From a virus: a DNA stretch of 64,000 nucleotides. The stretch covers positions 1 to 64,000 of IMG/VR virus record IMGVR_UViG_3300032288_002935. The stretch is one strand, 5' to 3'. The number at the start of each line of letters is the position of its first letter. Position 1 is the stretch's first letter. The translations under genes and the position numbers were made by a program. The notes under the pieces were generated by a model. The model saw only the letters and a list, made by a program, of their open reading frames with translations, made no database searches and was not told the origin of the DNA. Of this stretch, positions 24,652-34,800 are shown piece by piece.

Positions 24652-26487
24652 ATGGCAACATATATACAAGGTCAAACGGATTATATTTCACAGATTCAGC
24701 CCACTGAACCTAATTTAGCTTTTGATGCTCAAGTTTTACAAACTAAGCAAACTAAGTATGATGCTAATCATAAGAAAGTAAGTGATCTATATGGTTCATT
24801 GCTTAATTCTGCAATGACAAGAACTGATAATATCCAGGCAAGAGATGAATTTTTTAAAATCATTAATGATGATATTAGAAAAATGGGAGGTTTGGATTTT
24901 TCATTAGATCAAAATGTACAAGCAGCATCTTCTGTATTCCAATCTATTTATACTAACAATAATATTGTTAAAGACATGGTTTGGACTAAAAACTTTGATG
25001 CTGAAGTAAATAGATCTGAAGCGTTTAAATCTTGTATTGATCCAGAAAAATGTGGTGGTCAATGGTGGGAAGAAGGTGATAGATATTTACAATATAAAAG
25101 AGAAGAATTTAAAAATGCTTCTGCAGGTGATGCATTAAATATGGCTGATCCTAAATATGTTCCATACACAAATGTAATGGACCTTGCTATAAAAAAAGCA
25201 AAAGAAGCAGGTTTAAATATTACTAAAGATTCATTTAGTCCTGATGGTCAATATATTATTACTACAAAAAATGGTGAACAATTACAATCTCCATTAACTG
25301 CTTTGTTTAATGAAACTATTGGTAAAGATCCAAAGGTTCAGGATATGTATAGAGTAAAATCATATACACAAAGAAAAGATTGGATTTCAAATAAAGTTGG
25401 TCTTGGTGAATACAAAGATGAAAATGAAGCAGCTGTTGGGTACTTTAGAGAAAGAAATGAAGCTGTTCAGAAAACTTTAGATAAACAAGCTGTTGCTCTT
25501 AATGTTGATTTAGGTTCATTGTCTGAAAAGTATGAACAATTACAAACTCGATATAAAGCTGGTAAGTTTAAACAAGGAAGTGATGAATATGCACAAATGA
25601 TGAACATTCCGCAATTAATGCAAAATGCAGCTGATGCAAAACAATATACAGATTTAATGATCAAAGCAAATCAAAATTCAAATAATCCAAGAGGATTAAG
25701 TATTATTGGAGATTATGCTGATGATCAAAATGCTGCAGATTTTTACAATGCTGATATTAATAAAGCTGCAGAAACTCTTGCTTATAAAGATTCTGAAACT
25801 AAATTTAATGCTGATGAGTTTGCATTAAAACAAAAGGCTTATGAGTATGATGTTTCTCTTGAAGGAATTAAACAGGCAAACAAAATGGCTTTAGAAAATT
25901 GGAAACTTGATAAAGGTATCTATAATGATAAGATTAATGGTTCATCTACTGATCAAAACGCAACACCTACTAAAGTTCAAGCTTATACAACTGCAACAAA
26001 TAAAGCGGAAGAGTTTGGTAAAAATTTAGAAGAATCTGCTTTTAATCTTTATAAAAAAGAACATCCTGAAAGCAAAGCTGTTTTATCTAATTGGTCAAGA
26101 AACTCAACAGATAAAGATGCTGCAGCAGCTTATGATAAAGCAATTGCTTCAGCAAAAGTTGAATATATTAAACTTAAAACAGATGCTAATGCTAAAGCAC
26201 TTGCTATAGGTGAACCAATTAAATATACAGATGTTATTTCTGCAGTTAATATAAGTAAATCAGGATTATCTGAACAAGACTTTACGGCTTATTATACAAG
26301 AATTCTTGAAAAGGCTATAAAACCAATTTCCGAAGGAGGTATGGGCTTAGATAAATATACTGTAGATAAATATGTAAATGGTTCTACTGGTACTACAGAT
26401 GATCCTATCTATTATCAATTAGAAAAACTTAGTCAGGATAGAGCTGCATATAGAGCAAAACTTGAAGCAGATAAAAAGAAAAAATAA
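24652..26487 (+). CDS. Helical internal virion protein
   Basis: The 611-residue protein starts MATYIQGQTDYISQIQPTEP, a leader form seen in phage internal proteins (a polar turn followed by QIQP and a long helix). It is predicted by eye to be almost wholly helical and rich in Ala, Lys, Asp and Tyr, with segments such as NAADAKQYTDLMIKANQNSN. The C-terminus is a Lys-rich tail (EADKKKK). No catalytic motif was seen. Placed between the two GG-tag proteins and the giant ORFs, it probably belongs to the set packaged in the capsid or tail and ejected first. Confidence 0.6.
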   Translation: MATYIQGQTDYISQIQPTEPNLAFDAQVLQTKQTKYDANHKKVSDLYGSLLNSAMTRTDNIQARDEFFKIINDDIRKMGGLDFSLDQNVQAASSVFQSIYTNNNIVKDMVWTKNFDAEVNRSEAFKSCIDPEKCGGQWWEEGDRYLQYKREEFKNASAGDALNMADPKYVPYTNVMDLAIKKAKEAGLNITKDSFSPDGQYIITTKNGEQLQSPLTALFNETIGKDPKVQDMYRVKSYTQRKDWISNKVGLGEYKDENEAAVGYFRERNEAVQKTLDKQAVALNVDLGSLSEKYEQLQTRYKAGKFKQGSDEYAQMMNIPQLMQNAADAKQYTDLMIKANQNSNNPRGLSIIGDYADDQNAADFYNADINKAAETLAYKDSETKFNADEFALKQKAYEYDVSLEGIKQANKMALENWKLDKGIYNDKINGSSTDQNATPTKVQAYTTATNKAEEFGKNLEESAFNLYKKEHPESKAVLSNWSRNSTDKDAAAAYDKAIASAKVEYIKLKTDANAKALAIGEPIKYTDVISAVNISKSGLSEQDFTAYYTRILEKAIKPISEGGMGLDKYTVDKYVNGSTGTTDDPIYYQLEKLSQDRAAYRAKLEADKKKK

Positions 26488-26510
26488 GCAAATAAATAAA
26501 CTTTTTAATT

Positions 26511-28847
26511 ATGGGATTAGATGTAAATAAATTAATGAAAAAAGCAGCAGATGATCTTGCTCAAAAAAAACCAGAGTTATTTGATAACAAAAAAGATGTT
26601 GCTGCAAGTCAATCTAATTTATCTGTTAAAAATGATACTATACAAGACAAAGCTAAAACAGATGCATATATAAAAAATTCTGTATGGAATACTAAGTATC
26701 AGCCGGTTATTGATAAAGCTGGTTTTGATGGTGCTATTAATTATAGTAATTCATTACACATGATGAAAGCTGTGAATGGAAGATATGATAATATTTTAAA
26801 TTCTAATGATGTTTCTGATGAAGCAAAACAAACCATTAAAACTTTAAAGAATTCTTCTATAGCTGCTATGGATGAAATGGTAAAGTTAACAACAGGTAAA
26901 GGTGATGTAAAATTATTTGAAAAATATAGAGGTAATGCTGACAAAGCAGAAGCTGTTTTAAAAGAACAACTTGGACCAAAAGCTGGAAAAAATTATGTTT
27001 ATGATCCAGATAAAAAAATTATTACAGATAAGATTACTTTCAAAAAAAATCATCAAGGTGTAAATAAAGAAACTAGAGAAGAAGGTTATGATAGATACAC
27101 TACTACAACTGGTGTTGGAAGTGGAGGTTCAAATCCAATGGCCGCTTATTTACAAATGAAAGATTATACAGAAAGATCAATGGCTCAAGTAAGATCACAA
27201 ACAAATCCTTTGGTTTCAGCTTGGACTAATAATGCTATAAATTTATTAAATTCAGATGATAAAGCTGCTGGTAGAATTGATCCAGATAATAGAACAAAAA
27301 CACTTGCTTATGCTAAAGATGTATTAACTTTTGCAAGTAAATATGGTACACAAACTGGAAAAAAAGGGTATGATGATGAAATTAAAGTCAAAGCTGCTAA
27401 ACTTTTAAAAGGTTTAAATAATAAAGATTTAGATTTTGCTGAAACACTTGATTATCTGAAAAAAAATACCAATGGTAAAACTAATTTTATAACCGACATT
27501 GTTAAAGATTTAGGTTATTATGGTTCTAATTATCTTTATAAAAGACATAAAGCAACTTTTAATAATGATAAATATTATCAAGGTGCTGAAAAATATTGGG
27601 GTAAAACTGATCTAATTGATCAAGAAATTACAAATCATGAAACCTATGTAAAAAATACTAAAGAAGATAAAAAACAAGCTAAAATAGAAGCTAGGATTGA
27701 GTATGGAGAAATTGTTGAAGAACCAACTGATTATACTCCAATGGTATCTGAAACAGGTGATTTTTTATATAATCTTTTTGATAAAGTAGGACTTGTTAGC
27801 AAAGCTGATGATAAAAAACGCGCTCAATATGTGTCTAGTGTAAAAAAAGATACATTTAATGCTGCTATTTCTGATGATGGAGAAATTAGAAGTTATGAGC
27901 AATTTATTAAAAACTTAGGTCCTGAATATAAAATTCAATCTGGTTTAGCTGGAGATAGAAAAATTCAAACTAAACAAGATTATAGAGATGTTGTTTATAA
28001 TGCAACTAAAGGTTTTTGGGATCCAAAAACAAATACTTTGTTTTATGAGGATGATGATTTTAATAAAGTTATGCGTAAAAACTATAATGAAATTGTTAAG
28101 ACCTATAAAAGAAGGTTCAGCAAATTAAATGATCCTAAAAAAAGAGAAACTGACATGGGTTCAGGAGATACTGCAGATTTAGTTTTATCTCATGAATATG
28201 TAAACATGGAGTTAGATAAAAATAATAATATGATTCATTCTGGAGATTATAAAGGTTCTAATGTTAATACAATTTTTAATATGATGAAAACTTCTGAAAA
28301 TGGTATTAATAAACAAGATGTAACATTGATTCCACATAATAAAATTATTATGTGGTCAAAAGCTTCAAAAGAAAAACTTAATGAGCTAAAAGCTTCTAAT
28401 GAAGAAACTTTTAATAATTTTTTTAAAGATAAGGATTTAAGTGAAATGAAAATGGTTTTTGATAGACACTCAAGTATTCCATATCATGCAACTTATACTT
28501 TTATAAATCAAAAAACTGGTAAAAAATTAGCTATGGTTGCACCAGCTAATTACATTGAAAAAAATAATGAAACCTTTTGGAAAAATACTACAATGACAGT
28601 TCCAGAAGCTAGATTTTTAAAAGCAGGTTCTGTATCTTTACCAGACAAAGATGGTTACTATAAAAATGCAGCTATTATTCAAAAAGATGGAATTAAAGTA
28701 GCTGTGTATAAATACTTAGATACAGATGGTGTTACTAAACAAGAAGAAATTCCAATTGGTGATGTACAAATTGAGGTAGCGCAGCAACAGTTTAAAGAGT
28801 ATTTTGATAGACTGATAGCTATAGAAAAAGTTTACAACAAAAAATAA
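26511..28847 (+). CDS. Internal virion protein, function unknown (778 aa)
   Basis: The 778-residue, Lys- and Asp-rich protein begins MGLDVNKLMKKAADDLAQKK. Residues 1-400 look helical. From about 400 on, segments such as PTDYTPMVSETGDFLYNLFD and VMRKNYNEIVKTYKRRF alternate with beta strands; near 630-720 it has the beta-rich HATYTFINQKTGKKLAMVAP. It ends in a helix, QQFKEYFDRLIAIEKVYNKK. I recognise no domain. It follows the 611-residue gene by 23 bases and precedes the 2462-residue giant by 10, so all are likely one transcription unit for virion-packaged proteins. Confidence 0.55.
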   Translation: MGLDVNKLMKKAADDLAQKKPELFDNKKDVAASQSNLSVKNDTIQDKAKTDAYIKNSVWNTKYQPVIDKAGFDGAINYSNSLHMMKAVNGRYDNILNSNDVSDEAKQTIKTLKNSSIAAMDEMVKLTTGKGDVKLFEKYRGNADKAEAVLKEQLGPKAGKNYVYDPDKKIITDKITFKKNHQGVNKETREEGYDRYTTTTGVGSGGSNPMAAYLQMKDYTERSMAQVRSQTNPLVSAWTNNAINLLNSDDKAAGRIDPDNRTKTLAYAKDVLTFASKYGTQTGKKGYDDEIKVKAAKLLKGLNNKDLDFAETLDYLKKNTNGKTNFITDIVKDLGYYGSNYLYKRHKATFNNDKYYQGAEKYWGKTDLIDQEITNHETYVKNTKEDKKQAKIEARIEYGEIVEEPTDYTPMVSETGDFLYNLFDKVGLVSKADDKKRAQYVSSVKKDTFNAAISDDGEIRSYEQFIKNLGPEYKIQSGLAGDRKIQTKQDYRDVVYNATKGFWDPKTNTLFYEDDDFNKVMRKNYNEIVKTYKRRFSKLNDPKKRETDMGSGDTADLVLSHEYVNMELDKNNNMIHSGDYKGSNVNTIFNMMKTSENGINKQDVTLIPHNKIIMWSKASKEKLNELKASNEETFNNFFKDKDLSEMKMVFDRHSSIPYHATYTFINQKTGKKLAMVAPANYIEKNNETFWKNTTMTVPEARFLKAGSVSLPDKDGYYKNAAIIQKDGIKVAVYKYLDTDGVTKQEEIPIGDVQIEVAQQQFKEYFDRLIAIEKVYNKK

Positions 28848-28857
28848 TTATTAGAAA

Positions 28858-31800
28858 ATGGAAAATAAAGATGTAAAACCAACTCGTTCTGAATTAATGA
28901 AAATGGCAGTGTCAGATGTCAACATTAAAAATCAAAAGAAATTAGAGGATCCATTTAATGCAGGTAGTAAAATTATTTCTGCAAAACAATTAGATGTTGA
29001 TAGATTTGGTACTTATAATTCTCAAACTTATGGGAAGTTAGGCTTTGATCCATTTAGAGATAATAATAAATTTTATAATGAAAATACACACTGGTCTGAA
29101 GATATTGGTAGAGCAACTAGAGGTATGTTTAAACTTGCAAAAGTAGGTTTTCAAGATACTTTTGGATTTGGTGTTACAGCTGATAAAGACAATTATAAAA
29201 ACTTTGAAGATGTAATGAAAAATTACTCTTCAACGCGAGGAGGTTATACTCAATTTTGGGCTAATACAGAATTATCTTCAGGTTACACTGTTGGTATACT
29301 TGGTGCTATTGCACTTGAAGAAGTAGGTTTAGCATTAACTACAGGAGGTCTTGGTAATATTGGTTCTTCAGGTTTAGTGGGAGCACAACTTGGAAAAGCT
29401 ATGAGAAATTTAGATAAGCTTAGTAGAAGTTCAAAATACATTGATAGAATTGCAGAACTTGGTCATACAGATGAAGCAGCTAAATTTTTTAGTTATAAAG
29501 GAATTGGTCAAAATTTAGCAAAACTTGGAGAAAAATTAAACCCTATAGGCGAAACTGCAAACTTTATTAGACAAACTAAACTTGATGAATTTTCAGATTT
29601 AAATTCATTACAAAAACTTTCTATTGGTGCAGGTGCATTAGCTAAAGATGCTAGAAAGATTTACATGACTCACAGTGAATCTAAAATGGAAGCTGAAATG
29701 GCTAGGTCTGAATTTAAAGAAAATCAAATTCAAAAAGCCAGGCTTGCAAGTCCAGATGGAAAATTAACAGATGCAGATGCGTTAAGAATTGAAACAGATG
29801 CTTCTAATGTATATAACTCAACCTATATGGGTAACTTAGGTTTGATATATGCTACTAATGCTTTGACATTTGATAATATGTTTAAAAGCATGCGTTATAG
29901 CAATAAAATGTTTTCAATACCAGGTAAACTTACTACAACTTTAGGAAAGGATGGTCTTCTTGTTAAAGCTGTAAAAGGATTTACTGTAAAAGGTGCATTT
30001 AAAACTGGTAAAAAAGCAGTAGTTGATTTTTCACTTAAAGAGTCATCTAAAAATGCTTTAGGTTATATTGTTAAAAATTATAAAGTAGCAGGAGCTAAAT
30101 TATTAGAAAAAGGTTTAGCAAATTCTGTAGAAGGTATTCAAGAATTAGGTCAAGATGTAATTTCTAATTCGGTACAATCATTTTATGGTAGAAACCATAC
30201 AGGTAAACAAGTTAGAGGAGGCTTTTTAGAAAAAATGTATCAAGCTGCATCAGATTTTTCATTGCAAGATGTAGGTGAAGGTGTATTAAATATGGCCACA
30301 AAAGTAGATGAAAATGGTAATCGTGTACTAAATCAAGAAGGTTTATCAACATTTGGTTCTGGATTTTTTATGGGTTCAATTGCTTCTCCATTTGGACTTG
30401 CTATTGGAGGATTACAAAATCAAATAGTTGGTGGAGGAATAAAATCTAAATACCAATATCTTACTAACAGGGCTGAATATGTTAAAAACCAAAAAACTAA
30501 ATACAAAGAAGCTGCAGCTAAAGCAAAAATTCTTACTAAAATTTTTAATGACAATTTAGGTGCGTATCTTGATCATACATCTAATCCTTTAGTTACTCAA
30601 ACTGAATTACAAGAAGAAATTTTAGATGCTGCTGAAAAAGGAGATAAGAAAAAATTTGAAGATAAAAAGAATGATTCTTTCCAACAAGGTGTAAAAACAA
30701 TGTTGAGAAATAACAGTGAAGGTATGTTTACTGATTTTCTTGATGACATGGCTAGTAACTATACTCCAGAGCAATTAAATCAAGCAATGGGTAGAACAGA
30801 TATTACTTCTGAAAATGTTGCTTCTTACAAAGCTAAATTGCAAGCTAAATCCGCAACTATTAAAGAACTTAGAAAAGTTTATGATAGAGTTAATAATGAA
30901 GTTATTAATCCTGTTAGACAAAGTGATATTGATAGACTTGATGCATCTGATCCAGAACAAAGAAAAGAAAAATTAGATTTAATGATTTATAAAAAAGCTT
31001 GGGATAATCTTAAAGATGAGCTTTTATTTAATCATGGTAAAATTGCAAATAAAGCTCAAAGAATGATTGAGCTTGAAAAACAATTAAAAAAAGAAACTGA
31101 TTTGGCTCCAACTGAAATTCAGGCTTTAATTTCTAAAGAAAGTTTGTCAAAAGAAATTAAAATATTAGAAACTCAGGTTGAAGCAAATAAAAATTTAAAC
31201 TTAAAAGGCAGAGATGCCAAAGATGCAAAAGTTGCTGAACAAAAGTTTGAAGCTTTAAAGAAATATCAAACAGCTTTAGCTGCTATTGAAAAAGCAGAAA
31301 GTGCAAGTAAAACAAATATAAATGATATTGATGCAGCTTATTCAGATTTATTTGAAGCGTATCATGAATTTAGAACTATTGATGAGGAGTATGGTAATTT
31401 TTATGGTACAATGGAACCAGAAGAAGTTAAACGTGCTATTAGTAGAAAATCATTTGATGCAATAGTTGATTATTTAGATTTAAAAGCAGAATCTCAAGCA
31501 TTACAGAGTGTTGTAAATACTTTAGTTGATACAAGATCAGCAAGTATGTGGGTTGAAAGAAATGCTGAAATGATGGCAAATCTTGATAAAAATAAAGAAA
31601 CACATATTGCAAATCAATTAAAAGCTTTTCATCAACAAGCATCATCAAGTGAGATGCTTACAGAATTACAAGAGGCTGGATTATTTTTTGATTTAAATGA
31701 AATAGATGATTTAGTTGAAAAAGGTATTATGCCTTCTCAGATTTATAACATTGAAACAAATAAACCTGCTTCTAAAGAAGAGTACCAAAAAGCTCAAGAT

Positions 31801-34800
31801 TTAATTTCTTCATTTTACAAAAACCTTACAGGTAAATCAATTACTCAAAACAAAGCAGTTCAATCTAAAACAAGTTTAAGATATGAATCTGACAAAAGAA
31901 TGGTTGAAGACTTGATGACTCAATATGGAATTGAGTTAGACAAGGAGATGGATTTATCTGATCCGGCTCAATTAACCAAACTGATTAAAAAACTTAAAGC
32001 TAGTAAGTATTTAACATACATTGATAAAGAGATACTTGATGTTGTTTCAGATTCTACACCAAAAATTAAATTTACTACTTCTGGAGAGTTTCCAATAGAG
32101 ATAAGTGAAGATGGTGTAATTACAATTGATTTAAGATATGCAGGACATGACTACAAAAATGCTTCTGTAAATTTTGAAACACTTATTTTATCTGCTTTAA
32201 CACAGGCTAAATTAACTGACAATTTAGAAAATAACAAAGCTTTAAAAACAGAGGTTGATGTTTTGATGAACCAGGCAAAAGAAGCTTTTGCTAAAAAGTA
32301 TCCAAACACTGATGTAGAAAAAATTTCTATGTTAAACAACACAGCTGAATTTTTATCTGAGTCTTTAAATAATGCATCATTTCAAAAATTCTTAGGAGGT
32401 ATAAATGATACTGTTTCCGGTACTAAAAAATCTTTATGGACATCTTTGATGGCTAAGATTATGAAAGCATTTGGACAAACATTTGATAAATCTGTATTAC
32501 AAAGAGCTGTTAGTTTAGCTAACATGGCTTTAGATGAAAATGTAGTAGATTCTATTGATGAAAAGAATGATGCTACAGAAACTACCGAAACAGAAGAAGA
32601 ACCTGAACCGGTTAGTTCTGTAGAAAAGCATGGCTATAAACTTATGGAAGTTGTTCCAGGTGTATGGCAAGTTACAGGTAAAGGTGAAGTAAAAGCATTT
32701 GATACTAAAGAAGAAGCTGAAGCTTACTTTAATGAGAAAGCCGTGCCTCCAACTAAAACTGTAAAACAAACAGTTAAAGAAAAAGTTACAAGAACTGTTA
32801 CATTAGGTAACACTGACTTTATTAAGAATGCTTTTGAAAGACCTGATATTTTTGGTGAATTTTTACATCCTGAAGTAGTTTCTAAAAACAAACAACTAGT
32901 TGATGATTGGACTCAAAAAATTGTTGCTCTTGGTACTGAATTAGATGCCGCAGGTATAACTGATTGGAATTATGGAAATGTTCGTGTTGATATTGATGGT
33001 AGATTAGTAATTGATGTTACAGCTGAAGTAAATGGTAAGCAAGTTAAGTTTTTAATGTATAAATCTACTGGAACTGGTTCCACTGCTTTATCTCTTGGCG
33101 AATGGGTTCCATTAATTGCAATTGGTACACATCCTGATGGAAAAGAATGGTTTGTAAAAGCTTATCATGAAGGTCAAGATCCAAAGTTTAACAAGTACGG
33201 AAGTCAAACATTTGCTTCTATAGATCAAGATCTTAAAAACAAAGAGAAAGAATTATTCAAAGGTAAAAAATCAACTCAGGAAATTGAAGAAGAAGTTGAA
33301 AGAGAAATTGATGTAGAAGTACCAGCTGATACAGAAGAAACTCCAGAAGAAGTTAATCAAAGAATTCTTGATGAAGAAAATGAATTAAAGAATGAAATTA
33401 ATTCAAGAAGAGAATTGCTTAAAAGAATTAATGAGCAAATCAGTTCTACATCTAAAATGAATCTTAGAAAGCGAATTAAACTTGGTAATCAAAAGAAAGA
33501 TATTTTGCTTGAGATTAAATCTTTACAAGAGAAGTTAGATTTTACTTATGGTGCATCATCTGTTATTTCTCCTGCTGGTTCAACTGAAACGCCTGGTCAA
33601 GTTCCAGTGCAAAATGAACCGGAATATGATTTAAATGACAATGTAATTATTACTCAGAATACTCCATTTTTATTACTGCCTTATAAATTACAAGAAGATT
33701 TATTGGAACAACATAGAATGGATGTAGGTGCAACTGCTGTAGGTGCAATTAGATTTAAATACAAAGACTTAATTAAAGAGTTAGAGTCTTTGAACATGGC
33801 TATGAGTCAAGCTCAAGATGATGAGTTAGATGCATTAGATGAGAAATTTGGTGAGGTTTATGATAAACTTACAAGTCAGGTTGGTCCTAATGTAAACATT
33901 AATCTTAATGAACAAGGTAAGATAGAAGTTAGTACTGTTAAGAAGGACACAGACGCAACTGCTGATGAAATTGGTGCTATAGAATCTAAGATGGCTAATG
34001 ATATTAGTTACATGAGAACTATTATTGAATACAATAAATCTCTTGAAAGTAATGAGCCAGATACTACAGTAGATACAACTTATCCTCAAGATACTCCTGT
34101 ACTTACTACAGAGGAAGAACTAGAGAGAGCTAAACGTATCAAGCAAGAAGTTATTGATAAAGCAAAAGAAACAGTAAGAGCTAGACGTTTAGCAAGACAA
34201 AAATCTTTTGTTCCTATTACTGTAGATGAAAGAGAATCTGTAGTTGATTTGTTGAAAAAGACATTTAAAGATGACTTTGATATACTGACTAAATCTGAAT
34301 TGGATTACTTGGTAGATAGCATGTTGAGTGATAGTAAATCTTTCCAATTTAAAATCCCTGATGCTATTGCTTTCTTGAATAAAAAGAAATTGGATTTAGA
34401 GGCGCGTTCACAGTTTGATTTTATAAATGAGCAATTCAGTGAAGAGTTATCTAAACTGCGTGCAGAAGAACGTGCAGAAGCTATCAAAGGTTATCAGAAA
34501 GATATATTTGAAGAAATGGTTGATAACCGTTTTGATTATAACTATGACTTTATTGAAAGTGGTGTAAAAAGCAAGAAAATTTTTAGTGTTACCTACAATG
34601 GTAAAACTCATAAATTTACTTTATCTCCTAAAGAGTTCAGAGCACTTGCTTTATACAATAATGATATTTTCAAAAAAGCAGACAGCAAAGAAAATTTGTT
34701 AATTCAAATTCATACTGTTTTAAGAAATGTAAAGTATTATGCTAACAGCTATAAAAAGGAATTAAAGTTTGAAGGTACTCCTCAAGAGGTTGAAGACCAA

